Shown: positions 27,349 to 37,823, numbered from the stretch's first letter. The stretch is 64,000 nt of DNA from Owenweeksia sp. TMED14 (GCA_949529985.1 CATIRS010000048.1:90972-154971), one strand, 5' to 3'. Notes: generated by a model from the sequence alone, not told the origin. Translations and numbers: made by a program.

Positions 27349-28023
27349 TCACTTTTTCCCAGAAAGGATAATAACAATTTCTCCGCGAACTTCATTTTCT
27401 GTGAAGTATGAAAGAACTTCTCCAATATTACCTCGATGGTATGTTTCATATAATTTACTAATCTCCCGCGCAATGCATATTTCACGTTCAGTTCCAAGTA
27501 AGCTTTTTAATTCTTTAAGACATCTTAAAAGTCTATGAGGGGACTCATAAAACACAATTGTTCGTTTCTCTAACTCCCAATCTTTTATTCGTGTTTTCCT
27601 CCCTTTTTTTATTGGTAAAAATCCCTCAAAAATAAATCTATCCGATGGAAATCCACTGGCCACTAATGCAGGTATTAATGCTGTGGGACCGGGTAATGCC
27701 TCAACTAAAATTTTAGCTTTAATACATGCCCTTACTAGAAGAAAACCGGGATCACTAATACCAGGTGTCCCTGCATCGCATACAAGTACAGTGTCGTTAT
27801 CATTATCGGATATTTCACGAACTAGCCGATCTACTTTTGAATGCTCATTATGCATATGAAATGCTGATAAAGGAACTTTAATGTCAAGTAAATTGAAAAG
27901 TTTTCCTGTTGTTCTAGTGTCTTCAGCTAAAACGATCCGGGAATTACAAATACAATCTTTAGCTCGGTTGGTTATATCACCTAGATTTCCTATTGGCGTG
28001 GGGACAAGTATTAGCTTTCCCAT
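27349..28023 (-). CDS. rsmI: 16S rRNA 2'-O-methyltransferase RsmI
   Basis: Methylates C1402 ribose in the decoding centre. The ATG at 28023 gives 224 residues beginning MGKLILVPTPIGNLGDIT, the standard N-terminus; the upstream ATG at 28041 would overlap the preceding gene. Further motifs are LAEDTRTTGKLF, DAGTPGISDPGFLLV, ALPGPTALIPALVASG and FEGFLPIKKG with RERV-like FYESPHRL. The start lies two bases after the stop of the 178-residue hypothetical gene upstream, so they form one transcript. Confidence 0.95.
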   Translation of the reverse strand: MGKLILVPTPIGNLGDITNRAKDCICNSRIVLAEDTRTTGKLFNLLDIKVPLSAFHMHNEHSKVDRLVREISDNDNDTVLVCDAGTPGISDPGFLLVRACIKAKILVEALPGPTALIPALVASGFPSDRFIFEGFLPIKKGRKTRIKDWELEKRTIVFYESPHRLLRCLKELKSLLGTEREICIAREISKLYETYHRGNIGEVLSYFTENEVRGEIVIILSGKK

Positions 28024-28024
28024 A

Positions 28025-28561
28025 TCAATCGAATCTTGCACAGATAAATAACATAAACCTTTCTACAGTTTCTTTTTTATTGCTCCATTCATAATCAGGT
28101 TGAATTGTGTTTTTTATGAAATATTCGCACTCTTGTTTTGTTTCCATAGTTGCGATAGCAGCAATAACCATTTGAAAGTCTTCATCTGAGTTATTAAACA
28201 AAGTCTTAACAAAAGCAACCCGATCATTTAAGCCGACATTTAGTTGTGCATATTTATTATTGATTGATCGATTGCTAGGCCCCTTATTCATTGAAGAATC
28301 TATGCTGTTAAATTCAAGATCAGATTTACCAATTGTCTTTTCTTCTGCAACATATTTCGATTGAATCAATGTCTCCGAATTTTTTTCAAGTTTATTTCTA
28401 AAGTCTCTTTCAGTGTCAAATTTTATTTTTTCAATACTTGCTGTTAATACTCTCAAGTGAGCTAAATTAATCAGTTCATGTAAGGCAATAATGTCTTTTT
28501 GTTCTGGGATTTCTTCCTTAAGAGCATTACGAAGAGCTATTATAGATTCAATTAAAGACAT
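28025..28561 (-). CDS. Conserved Bacteroidota-type hypothetical protein upstream of rsmI
   Basis: A soluble 178-residue protein with no recognised catalytic motif. The N-terminal half is helical and charged; the linker around 70-105 is polar; the C-terminal half (NVGLNDRVAFVKTLFNNSDEDFQMVIAAI, PDYEW, ERFMLFICARF) is the well-conserved part and resembles proteins I have seen next to rsmI and tdk in other Bacteroidota. It is divergent from tdk with 55 bp between the starts and leads the operon hypothetical-rsmI-aroGQ-recJ-trmB. Function unknown. Confidence 0.7.
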   Translation of the reverse strand: MSLIESIIALRNALKEEIPEQKDIIALHELINLAHLRVLTASIEKIKFDTERDFRNKLEKNSETLIQSKYVAEEKTIGKSDLEFNSIDSSMNKGPSNRSINNKYAQLNVGLNDRVAFVKTLFNNSDEDFQMVIAAIATMETKQECEYFIKNTIQPDYEWSNKKETVERFMLFICARFD

Positions 28562-28587
28562 AGGCCTAAGATTTCATACCGTTGAGT

Positions 28588-28595
28588 TAGATTTG
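28588..28595 (+). promoter_or_regulatory. Probable -7 element of the tdk promoter
   Basis: TAGATTTG on the plus strand, exact match to TAnnTTTG, 21 bp upstream of the ATG chosen for tdk at 28617. No clear TTG at -33. Its presence argues against the longer reading frame that begins at 28491 inside the divergent gene. Confidence 0.5.
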
Positions 28596-28616
28596 TACGG
28601 AACTGAAATTTACAAA

Positions 28617-29225
28617 ATGTTCCAAGAGTATACAGAAATACCTGTTCAAAAATCTGGTTGGATTGAAGTCGTAACAGGCTCAATGTTTTCCGGGAAGACA
28701 GAAGAATTGATTCGACGAATAAAACGGGCACAAATCGCGAAACTTAAAGTGCAAGTATTTAAGCCTGAAATTGATAATCGGTATTCTAAAAATGAAATTG
28801 TCAGTCATTCTAATTATTCAGTTAAGTGCCAAGCAGTAAATAAATCGAGCCAACTTTATGATTTGGCTTTAGGTTATCAAGTTATTGGAATTGATGAGGC
28901 ACAATTTTTCGATGCAGATATAATCGAAGTTTGTAATAGTTTAGCCAATAATGGAACCAGGGTTATTGTTGCAGGTCTGGACATGGATTTCTCAGGAAAA
29001 CCATTTGGCCCTATGCCTCAATTAATGGCGATTGCAGAATTTGTCACTAAAGTCCATGCTATATGTGTTGAAACCGGTGAACTTGCAAATTTTTCACATC
29101 GCTTGGATTCGGATGATGACACTATTTTTGTAGGCGGACAAGCTGCTTATGAGCCTGTTTCGCGATCTGTTTTTAAGGAAATACAGAAAAAAAAATATAA
29201 TGAACCATCTTCGGAAAAGCACTAG
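28617..29225 (+). CDS. tdk: Thymidine kinase (type II), zinc-lasso cysteines missing
   Basis: Phosphorylates thymidine in the salvage route to dTTP. The ATG at 28617 gives 202 residues; the longer frame from 28491 would run through the divergent gene and its promoter. The P-loop GSMFSGKTEEL, the KPEIDNRY stretch, the Walker-B-like VIGIDEAQFFD and the GLDMDFSGKPFG motif are intact. The lasso that normally carries zinc-binding Cys pairs has only one Cys (AICVETGELANFSHRL) and no second pair near YEPVSR, so it probably folds without zinc. The 3' end overlaps alr by 26 bp. Confidence 0.93.
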   Translation: MFQEYTEIPVQKSGWIEVVTGSMFSGKTEELIRRIKRAQIAKLKVQVFKPEIDNRYSKNEIVSHSNYSVKCQAVNKSSQLYDLALGYQVIGIDEAQFFDADIIEVCNSLANNGTRVIVAGLDMDFSGKPFGPMPQLMAIAEFVTKVHAICVETGELANFSHRLDSDDDTIFVGGQAAYEPVSRSVFKEIQKKKYNEPSSEKH

Positions 29226-30327
29226 TGACACAACACTAGCCTTAGATTCAGATGCGCTATTATCAAATCTAAAGGCATATCGAAACATTCTACCCGCCAA
29301 GCATAGAATAATGGCTATGTTAAAGGCCAATGCTTATGGACTGGGAGTTGTCCCTGTGGCAAAAATTTTAGAAGAAAATCATATTGATTATTTTGGAGTG
29401 GCATATGCTGACGAAGGAGCTGAATTGCGCGAAGCAGGAATTCTGTCTCCAATTATGGTAATGAATCCAGGAGAAAAGAGCATTCAAATGATGCTGTCTC
29501 TTAATTTGGAGCCGGAGATCTATAGTTGGGGATCTTTAAATCGATATCTGGAGGCTTTTGAAGTCCACCCGAAATCACTATCAAAGGGCCGAATACATAT
29601 AAAGGTGGATACAGGAATGAATCGTCTTGGATTTAAGGTATCTGATGCTTACGAATTGACAAGCCGTTTAAGTGAATTAACTGGGATTATAGTGGTTTCT
29701 GTTATGAGTCATTTATCATCGGCTGAATCGGCAGTAGAAGATTCTTTTACTAAAGAGCAGGGAGTCCTTTTCAATTCTTTCTGTGATATTATCGAAAAGG
29801 GCATTCAATATCGAGTTATTCGTCATATTGCAAATACATCTGCAACGGAGAGATTTCCTAATCTTTATGGTGGGATGGTTCGACTTGGGATTGGGTTATT
29901 TGGCCATAGTCCAGTTTTAAATTCAAAGCTCAAATTATCACCTGTTGTCTTCTTAAATTCTTCCGTTACTCATATACACGATATTGGACCAGGTGAAAGT
30001 GTTTCATATGGAAGAACTTTCAATACTGACAGTGTTAAAAAAATTGCAACTATTTCGATAGGATATGCTGACGGATTTCCGAGAATATTAAGTAATGGTA
30101 TTGGTCAAGTAGTATTCAAGAATCAATTTTTTCCAGTCGCTGGTCGTGTTTGTATGGATATGACCATGATTGATGTGACAGGATCTCAAATTAAAGTGGG
30201 TGATCAAGTAGAGATTTTTGGAAAAAATATTTCTGTTGAGATGTTTGCAAAGGCTTGTGAAACTTCTACTTATGAAGTTTTAACTCGAATCTCTCCTAGA
30301 TTAAAGAGGATAAAAATTAATCTATGA
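29200..30327 (+). CDS. alr: Alanine racemase, stand-alone
   Basis: PLP enzyme producing D-alanine for peptidoglycan. The ATG at 29200 follows an A-rich stretch and gives 375 residues; the frame extends 17 codons further into tdk, which is less likely. The PLP lysine lies in MLKANAYGLG, and KVDTGMNRLGF, HIANTSATERF, VSYGRTF and RVCMDMTMIDV are in place. Many Bacteroidota encode alr as the C-terminal half of a MurF fusion; here it is separate. It overlaps tdk by 26 bp and the next gene by four bases. Confidence 0.95.
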   Translation: MNHLRKSTSDTTLALDSDALLSNLKAYRNILPAKHRIMAMLKANAYGLGVVPVAKILEENHIDYFGVAYADEGAELREAGILSPIMVMNPGEKSIQMMLSLNLEPEIYSWGSLNRYLEAFEVHPKSLSKGRIHIKVDTGMNRLGFKVSDAYELTSRLSELTGIIVVSVMSHLSSAESAVEDSFTKEQGVLFNSFCDIIEKGIQYRVIRHIANTSATERFPNLYGGMVRLGIGLFGHSPVLNSKLKLSPVVFLNSSVTHIHDIGPGESVSYGRTFNTDSVKKIATISIGYADGFPRILSNGIGQVVFKNQFFPVAGRVCMDMTMIDVTGSQIKVGDQVEIFGKNISVEMFAKACETSTYEVLTRISPRLKRIKINL

Positions 30328-31493
30328 TCATGAGATTAATAACTAAATACCAGAGTTTATTAGTTTCAATATGGATTTTGTTATTGCCTTTTTGGGACTT
30401 TGGATCCGGAGTTTTTCTAGGATTTGCATTCTTATTAGGATGCTTATCAATTCCTTCAAAAAGAATATTATGGAATTACGCTTCATTGCCCTGGATGTTT
30501 TTTGGTTTGGCTTTTTTCGGCGGAGTATGGACACTTTCTTTTGATATGAGCTACTTGTATCGGTTACTTCCATTTGCGTTAATACCAGTCGCAACTATTG
30601 GCCAATGGAAATCGATCAGAATCGCTCTTCCCTTAGGGGCAATGAGCATTTGTTCTTTTTTAATTATTACGGCGGGGATTTCTTTTTTAGGTAATGGTAA
30701 TTGGTCTGTTATATTTTACAGAGACTTTACTCAACCATTGCATCAGCACATTTATTTAATCACTTATTTATGTCTTGCAATCCTTTCTGTATTTGAGTTG
30801 AATTTGAAATTATTTGTGAAAAACACTTTTATATTAGTGTGTTTTATTGCTATTGGACTAATGGGGTCCAAAGTGGGGTTTCTCGCAATAGCTTGTGTAA
30901 GCTTAATTATAGGTTTCACTCATGTTAGAAAAAGGTTAAGCCATAGCACAAAAAAATCACGAATAAAATATTTTGCGTTCATAGTCTTAATCAGTTTGAT
31001 ATTTACACTCTCCCAGCTTTTTTCTTCTGGAAGAGAATTAGGTAATGTTTTTAAGCCTATTTCTCCCCATTGGGCGACAGGTTCTTTTGACACTAGGGTA
31101 ATACAAAATAAGGCTGCCATAGAAGTATGGTCTAATCATTTATGGCGAGGAGCAGGAGTAGTTAACGTTCAAAACGAATTGATTGATGAATATCAAAATA
31201 TTAATTATCGTTTTGGACTTAAGCGAGGATTAAATGTTCATAACCAGGGTTTGCAGTATTTGTCAACTTATGGATTATTTGGTCTTATTTGGATTATTGT
31301 TTCTTGCCTGATTGCTTACCGTACAAATTTCAGGGAAGCAAGTGAATGGAAGGTTAAAAAAGCATTTGTTTGGGTAGTCTTTTTTGGATTTTTATTTTTA
31401 ACGGAAAGCTACCTTGAACGTTCTCTTGGAATTAGTACTTGGGTTTTAGGATGGGTATGGGTTCTTCAAGATTCAGAAGAAATGATTTCTTGA
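30324..31493 (+). CDS. O-antigen ligase/polymerase family membrane protein
   Basis: A 389-residue polytopic protein with about ten hydrophobic segments and a large loop (about 240-310) containing the Wzy_C-like hallmark pattern WSNHLWRGAGVVNVQNE and GLNVHNQGLQYLSTYGLFGLIW, typical of WaaL/Wzy O-antigen ligases and polymerases. It probably joins or polymerises surface polysaccharide at the periplasmic face of the inner membrane. A second ATG at 30330 is an alternative start. It is coupled to alr by ATGA and converges with rnpA, overlapping its 3' end by 28 bp. Which glycan it acts on is unknown. Confidence 0.8.
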   Translation: MIMRLITKYQSLLVSIWILLLPFWDFGSGVFLGFAFLLGCLSIPSKRILWNYASLPWMFFGLAFFGGVWTLSFDMSYLYRLLPFALIPVATIGQWKSIRIALPLGAMSICSFLIITAGISFLGNGNWSVIFYRDFTQPLHQHIYLITYLCLAILSVFELNLKLFVKNTFILVCFIAIGLMGSKVGFLAIACVSLIIGFTHVRKRLSHSTKKSRIKYFAFIVLISLIFTLSQLFSSGRELGNVFKPISPHWATGSFDTRVIQNKAAIEVWSNHLWRGAGVVNVQNELIDEYQNINYRFGLKRGLNVHNQGLQYLSTYGLFGLIWIIVSCLIAYRTNFREASEWKVKKAFVWVVFFGFLFLTESYLERSLGISTWVLGWVWVLQDSEEMIS

Positions 31494-31849
31494 TCAATTC
31501 TTTCAAGAATTTCCCTTAATATGACTCTTAAATTATTAAGAGATTGAATTTTGTCATGAGTATAAAGTAAAGCGATATGCAAAGACTCTTCCCTTTCCCC
31601 AAAATTATTACGTTCTAGTCGATATGCTTCGCGTAATAAGCGCTTTACTTTGTTTCTTTCCACAGCTTTTCTAAAACGTTTTTTTGGCGCACCCACAAGG
31701 ATTTGAACACCTCTTTCTAGGACTAAACCAGGAGCATAGTATAAAACCTGGACAGGGGAAATGTGAAATTTTTCTCCTTTATCGAAAAGACGTTGAATTT
31801 GTTTTTTTGATCTGAGTCGTTCTTCTTTAGGAAAACTATTATCGATCAC
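31466..31849 (-). CDS. rnpA: Ribonuclease P protein component
   Basis: Basic 127-residue cofactor of RNase P, which matures tRNA 5' ends. The start is GTG at 31849, overlapping the stop of the hemD-like gene by four bases. The family signature is clear: RLRSKKQIQRLFDKG and the RNR-type motif KKRFRKAVERNKVKRLLREAYR. It is not next to rpmH or dnaA here, which is usual for Bacteroidota. The gene order DUF4271, hemD-like, rnpA is common in this phylum. Confidence 0.95.
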   Translation of the reverse strand: MIDNSFPKEERLRSKKQIQRLFDKGEKFHISPVQVLYYAPGLVLERGVQILVGAPKKRFRKAVERNKVKRLLREAYRLERNNFGEREESLHIALLYTHDKIQSLNNLRVILREILERIDQEIISSES

Positions 31850-32595
31850 TTCGTTTTATTGGAAATTTCAATAAATGAGTCAAGTGCCTGAGTCATTGAG
31901 CTGAATTTAGATGTAGGCACAGGGATATCTAACCGCAAATTGTTTTCTTCAATAGCGGCTTTGGTCGTACTTCCAAATCCAGCAATAAATGTATTCTCTT
32001 GCTTAAAACCTGGGAAATTTTTCAATAGTGATCGAATTCCTTCTGGGCTAAAGAATACTAAAATATCATATTTAACAGCACTTAAATGGCTTAAGTCACT
32101 AATAACGGTTTGGTACATTATGGCCCGGGTCCACTGAATATTTGACTTTTCTAAAAGGGCAGGAATATCAGGGTTCAGAATATCAGATGTAGGGAGCATG
32201 AAATGTTCGGCTTTTTGTTTTTTTAGTATTGGCATTAAACCTGCTAAAGAACCTGTCCCTGGGTATATTTTTCTTTTTCTGTATGGAACGAATTTCTGTA
32301 AATAGAAAGCAACAGCTTCCGATGGGCAGAAATATTTCCATTCAGGATTGATTGGAACTCGCATTTCTTCGCACATACGAAAAAAGTGATCAATTGCTAC
32401 TCTACTTGTGAAAATAAATGATTTGAAATTTGTTAGAGTGATTTTATCTTTTCTAAATTCTTTTCCCTCAATACCAATAACTTCTATGAAGGGTTGGAAG
32501 TCTATTTTCACTTTGTGTTTATCAGCTATAACTGAGTAAGGGCTATTTGCCACTTGAGGTTCAGGTTGTGAGACTAATATGTTTTTAACCTTCAT
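31846..32595 (-). CDS. hemD: Uroporphyrinogen-III synthase-like protein
   Basis: A 249-residue cytoplasmic protein with the two-lobed HemD pattern: an N-terminal VKNILVSQPEPQVANSPY, then FIFTSRVAIDHFF (the conserved Ser-Lys/Arg near the first domain), FFSPEGIRSLLKNFPGF and IAGFGSTTKAAIEE. HemD closes hydroxymethylbilane to uroporphyrinogen III in haem synthesis. Sequence conservation in this family is weak, so the assignment rests on these motifs and on the DUF4271-hemD-rnpA context. Confidence 0.85.
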   Translation of the reverse strand: MKVKNILVSQPEPQVANSPYSVIADKHKVKIDFQPFIEVIGIEGKEFRKDKITLTNFKSFIFTSRVAIDHFFRMCEEMRVPINPEWKYFCPSEAVAFYLQKFVPYRKRKIYPGTGSLAGLMPILKKQKAEHFMLPTSDILNPDIPALLEKSNIQWTRAIMYQTVISDLSHLSAVKYDILVFFSPEGIRSLLKNFPGFKQENTFIAGFGSTTKAAIEENNLRLDIPVPTSKFSSMTQALDSFIEISNKTK

Positions 32596-32602
32596 ATGCT
32601 AG

Positions 32603-33262
32603 TTAAAATAAGGTCCAAAAAATAGGGGACATTTCTAAGGCACAAAGGTACGAAAAGGCCAAGTGCGAAGGAGTGGCACTTTTTTGGACATAATTTATCG
32701 CAGAACGCAATATTCCTAGCACATATAAAGTAATGGAAATCAAGGTAATATGATAAATTAAGTCATCCAAAAATTTTTGATCATTTTGACCCCAGATAAA
32801 AACCCAAACAATAATTGGAAGCGCAACTAACAATAAAGAGAGGTAATTAAAGCGAATCCTCCAACATTCATGATGTAAATCATTTAATCCCCAAATTCGA
32901 CCGCAGAATAATTGAAAAAAAAATTGCAATACTGAAATTATAATGGTGATGCCGATATAAATCCCTATTTGAGGGATATTTAAATGAATAAATGTTTTTA
33001 ACATTATTGGTTCACCATAAATACCACCATAAATACCAATGGCTAGAGATAAAAGAGTCAAGTTGATTATCCAAATATATTTTGGACCATTTCCTAGTTT
33101 GTCTATTTGTTGAAAAAATGTTGTCCAAAATCTCTTTTCAGGGTAATTCCTTTGAAAGAAAAAAGCAAGAAATAAAGTTAAAATAATGGCAATAAGGAAA
33201 AATAGATCATTTTGTCTAGTAATTAAATCTCCGATGTATTTCTGTTGTAATCCATTATTCAT
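32603..33262 (-). CDS. DUF4271 family membrane protein
   Basis: A 219-residue protein with five or six hydrophobic segments (about 17-35, 60-82, 95-120, 145-165, 178-195) and the conserved HECWRIRFNYLSLLLVALPIIVW-type core, characteristic of DUF4271, a Bacteroidota-specific family of unknown function. It lies 7 bp upstream of the hemD-like gene and 19 bp downstream of the TonB receptor, on the same strand. Confidence 0.85.
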   Translation of the reverse strand: MNNGLQQKYIGDLITRQNDLFFLIAIILTLFLAFFFQRNYPEKRFWTTFFQQIDKLGNGPKYIWIINLTLLSLAIGIYGGIYGEPIMLKTFIHLNIPQIGIYIGITIIISVLQFFFQLFCGRIWGLNDLHHECWRIRFNYLSLLLVALPIIVWVFIWGQNDQKFLDDLIYHITLISITLYVLGILRSAINYVQKSATPSHLAFSYLCALEMSPIFWTLF

Positions 33263-33281
33263 AATACTAAGAGCATTGTTA

Positions 33282-35249
33282 TCACCAATGAAAACGTAAG
33301 CCAGCCTTTACCCATCGACCAGGTAAAGGAACATTACCTCGGTCATATATTTTTTCATCGAAAAGATTTAATGCATCAATAAAAATCAAAAGTCCATCAT
33401 GATCGAATGATAACCTAATGTCTAGAGTGCTAAACGCTGGGTATTTAACTACTTCTGAAGTAGTATTCACGTAACTTCCTGCTCGTTCTTGTCTAGTTCC
33501 GATGAGTCCAATTTTATATCCTTTGAAAGGAGCGGTCTGTAATTCTCCTTGAAAACGGTTAGATAGATAGTCTAAAACATAAATTGATTGACCGTTGATT
33601 TGTCCTGTTTGATGAGAGGCAAATTGACCGCTCAGAGTATAAAATAACTTTCTATTTAATAAATCACCTTTTGCGTTAAATTCTATCCCATAAATGCTTA
33701 CTTGTGTTATATTGTCTGCTTGAAGTAGCTCCTCTGTGCCAACAGTTCGGTATACCCAATCAATAAGATTCGTTCCATATCTGTGATATACTGTAAAATT
33801 CACATTTGAAGGTAAAATAAGGTTATCTGGACTAAGGGAAGTCTGATAAGAAACTTCACTATTCCATGCATATTCAGGCTTTAATGTTGCAGAGCCTTGG
33901 GCACCTCCTAGGGTGTAATACAGATCAGTGAAAGTCGGCAACCTAAAACTTCGATTAACACTTGCCTTAATGGAGCCTTCCCCGGTAATTGATTGAACAA
34001 AATCGAGATTAGGGAGCCAATCAAAGCCATATCTATCATTATAATTTAATCTTAGAGCTGCAGTCAATGTCCCCAAATTCATTTTATAAAAAACACCTGC
34101 GTTGTTTCTAATATCTCCTTTTAAGTAATATGCTCTGTTGTCTGGAGCTATTATAGGAGTTATTAATAGCGTCCCTAGAACATTACTAATTATTTCATCT
34201 CGTCTAAAATCCATACCATATTTTATTACAGCAGTTAAATCTCCTACTTGTGCAGATATATCTTTGGTTTCATAGTCTAGCCCGTAAGTATTACTCCTAT
34301 GATTATTGTGCTCACTATACCAGCTTGGAGCCATTGTAGAGTCTTTTGTATTAAGAAATTGTCCACTTCCTAAGCTTTCATAAAAACCAGCTTCTTCTCT
34401 AAAAAGTTCAAAGTGATCATGATGTTGTCGACCATATACTTGAACCTTTCCCCAGCTTCCCTGCAATCTTGCATTTACAGATAATGATCGTATAGCTTCA
34501 AATTGTTCAGGGAAATTAAATGAATAGAAATTTTGAGCACCAAATCTTTTTGCTAAATAGCCTCCGGAGATAATGAGTTTTCCGAAAGACTTAATTTGTC
34601 TTTCGGCAGAGAAAAACCCCTGCCATTGAACAAAATCAGTATTACTAATGGCTCCATCTGCAGCTTTATAATCGAGATCAATACGCGTTGAAAAGCCTAA
34701 AATTTCACCTAAAGAAAGACCAGCAGCTCCATTTTGATAACCGTATTGACCAACCCCCGCAGTTGCATATCCTGCTAAATCAGAGCCTACTTTCGTTACA
34801 ATGTCTATTACTCCTGCAAAAGCAAATGGCCCATAACGATATGAACCGCCACTAGGCATAACATGAATTGTCGCGATAGACCCCAAAGGAACGGGTAGAT
34901 TAAGATTATGATGACCTGTCTGTGGATCAGAGTAAGGAACACCATTCACAAGAACTAAAACTTGATCAAAACTCGACCCTCGAAGGGAAATATCTGCTTG
35001 TACATCGTTGAGACTTCTACTGCGTATTTCTAATCCTGGATATGTTTCTAAGAGTTCGCCAACATTTTGATAAGGTGAATTCTGAATGTCAAATTCATTT
35101 TTCGAGTAGACTACATGCCCTTCTTCTTGATGTAATGTTGAGCTTAGAACGTTTACTGTATCTAATTGTATTTGGTTGCTACCCACATTAACCTGTCCAA
35201 AAATGCTTGGTATAGAAAAAGAAAAGAAAAGAATAACAAAGTATTTCAT
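33282..35249 (-). CDS. TonB-dependent receptor, BtuB/cobalamin-type architecture
   Basis: Outer-membrane active transporter, 655 residues. After the signal peptide (IPSIFGQ) the plug starts without a regulatory-like domain: LLETYPGLEIRSRSLNDVQADISLRGSSF, VLVNGVPYSDPQTGHHNLNLPV. The barrel follows and ends LPGRWVKAGLRFHW with the expected terminal aromatic. Size and absence of an N-terminal domain resemble BtuB/siderophore receptors, but I see no riboswitch or metal box upstream that would define the ligand. The atp terminator separates it from atpC. Confidence 0.88.
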   Translation of the reverse strand: MKYFVILFFSFSIPSIFGQVNVGSNQIQLDTVNVLSSTLHQEEGHVVYSKNEFDIQNSPYQNVGELLETYPGLEIRSRSLNDVQADISLRGSSFDQVLVLVNGVPYSDPQTGHHNLNLPVPLGSIATIHVMPSGGSYRYGPFAFAGVIDIVTKVGSDLAGYATAGVGQYGYQNGAAGLSLGEILGFSTRIDLDYKAADGAISNTDFVQWQGFFSAERQIKSFGKLIISGGYLAKRFGAQNFYSFNFPEQFEAIRSLSVNARLQGSWGKVQVYGRQHHDHFELFREEAGFYESLGSGQFLNTKDSTMAPSWYSEHNNHRSNTYGLDYETKDISAQVGDLTAVIKYGMDFRRDEIISNVLGTLLITPIIAPDNRAYYLKGDIRNNAGVFYKMNLGTLTAALRLNYNDRYGFDWLPNLDFVQSITGEGSIKASVNRSFRLPTFTDLYYTLGGAQGSATLKPEYAWNSEVSYQTSLSPDNLILPSNVNFTVYHRYGTNLIDWVYRTVGTEELLQADNITQVSIYGIEFNAKGDLLNRKLFYTLSGQFASHQTGQINGQSIYVLDYLSNRFQGELQTAPFKGYKIGLIGTRQERAGSYVNTTSEVVKYPAFSTLDIRLSFDHDGLLIFIDALNLFDEKIYDRGNVPLPGRWVKAGLRFHW

Positions 35250-35255
35250 AATTTT

Positions 35256-35284
35256 AAAAAAAAACCCAGCCTTTTGGGCTGGGT
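35256..35284 (-). terminator. Rho-independent terminator of atpDC
   Basis: On the minus strand ACCCAGCC, a short CAAAA-containing loop and GGCTGGGT form an 8-bp GC-rich stem followed by nine Ts. It lies 22 bp after the atpC stop and immediately before the TonB receptor start, so the receptor needs its own promoter or read-through. Confidence 0.9.
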
Positions 35285-35305
35285 AAATTTATCATCTTTT
35301 TGATG

Positions 35306-35545
35306 TTAAAGAGCTAGAACAGTCACCATATTATTTGATACTTCAACGACGCCACCATCAATCGATATGTTTTGGACCCCATCTTGAGTATCAATTTTAA
35401 TGTTTCCGCTCGTCAATGATGCCATCAAAGGAGCGTGGTCTTTTAGAACCTGAAATAGCCCATCCTTACCAGGAAACTGTATGGCTACGGAATGACCTTC
35501 AAAAAGAGTTTTTTCAGGGGTTAATATGTGAAGAGTTAGATCCAT
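35306..35545 (-). CDS. atpC: ATP synthase epsilon subunit, short form
   Basis: F1 epsilon subunit, 79 residues: only the N-terminal beta-sandwich (LHILTPEKTLFEGHSVAIQFPGKDGLFQVLKDHAPLMASL) is present. The C-terminal helical hairpin that inhibits ATP hydrolysis in longer homologues is missing, as is usual in Bacteroidota. It is three bases downstream of atpD. No other ATP synthase genes lie in the window, so atpDC is split from the rest of the complex. Confidence 0.95.
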   Translation of the reverse strand: MDLTLHILTPEKTLFEGHSVAIQFPGKDGLFQVLKDHAPLMASLTSGNIKIDTQDGVQNISIDGGVVEVSNNMVTVLAL

Positions 35546-35548
35546 ATA

Positions 35549-37069
<1,521 letters not shown>

Positions 37070-37082
37070 CTAATTTTGGCTG

Positions 37083-37090
37083 CAAAGTTA
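37083..37090 (-). promoter_or_regulatory. Probable -7 element of the atpDC promoter
   Basis: Minus strand TAACTTTG, exact match to TAnnTTTG, 34 bp upstream of the atpD ATG at 37048. The -33 element is not obvious. Confidence 0.5.
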
Positions 37091-37102
37091 CAAATCAAAA
37101 GT

Positions 37103-37804
37103 TTAATTTATTGATTCTTTATATAAGAAATAATGTACACTTGCAACTAGCGGTATCAGTAAACAATAAAATCCAATATGAATTGCTTGTAAACTATGAG
37201 TAAGTCCAAAAAAAATCGATAAAATGATCCAAGAGCTGAAGTTTTTTTGAGCTCTTTTATAACTTGATATAATTGATTTTATAATTCCTTGTGACTCATG
37301 AAACCTTATATAAATTGATTGAAGCCCAAGGGACATCATACCTGTTAGAAGAAGAAATGAAGCTAGAAGCAAAAATTTATACTGATTCCAATTTATATCT
37401 TCTAAAATCCGTTTTTGCATTACAATCACATCCTCTCCAGATTCTTTTTGAATCGAGGAAATCAAGTTTAACGTGTTTTCATCTAAAACAATAGAAAAAC
37501 AAACAGCTAAAAGTGTTAAAATAGAAAAAAGCTGAATAAGAATGATTGTCCCGGTTGCACCAAAATCTTTGAATCCAGAAAAAAGTGTAGTGAAATTAAT
37601 TTGAAGTTTTTGAGTTGGGTTCTCGATATTCATCCCTATTCCTAAATAAAATGAAGGGATAATAAAATAAGTACTTATCAAAACACCCCAAGATGGTATT
37701 GCGGGCGATAGGGCACTCAGAATGGCACAGATGAATCCCATTAATAAGAATTGGCCGTAAGACGTTCTGTAAGCATTTAATGATTTTTGAAAAACAGATA
37801 CCAT
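37103..37804 (-). CDS. Hypothetical six-helix membrane protein
   Basis: A 233-residue protein with about five or six hydrophobic segments (about 18-35, 40-58, 85-103, 143-165, 192-210, 212-226) and short charged loops. Nothing in it matches a family I can name with certainty; the layout is similar to DUF4013-type or other small polytopic proteins. It sits between atpD (54 bp downstream) and the divergent ribF (46 bp upstream). Function unknown. Confidence 0.55.
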   Translation of the reverse strand: MVSVFQKSLNAYRTSYGQFLLMGFICAILSALSPAIPSWGVLISTYFIIPSFYLGIGMNIENPTQKLQINFTTLFSGFKDFGATGTIILIQLFSILTLLAVCFSIVLDENTLNLISSIQKESGEDVIVMQKRILEDINWNQYKFLLLASFLLLTGMMSLGLQSIYIRFHESQGIIKSIISSYKRAQKNFSSWIILSIFFGLTHSLQAIHIGFYCLLIPLVASVHYFLYKESIN

Positions 37805-37823
37805 TATACAAAGATCGCATTGA

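Noticed and set aside
28491-28616. 42 extra N-terminal codons in front of thymidine kinase.
   Set aside because: They overlap the divergent hypothetical gene and a promoter-like element, and the family N-terminus begins near the ATG at 28617.
29149-29199. 17 extra N-terminal codons in front of alanine racemase.
   Set aside because: They lie inside the tdk coding sequence and are not part of the family; the ATG at 29200 has an A-rich upstream stretch.
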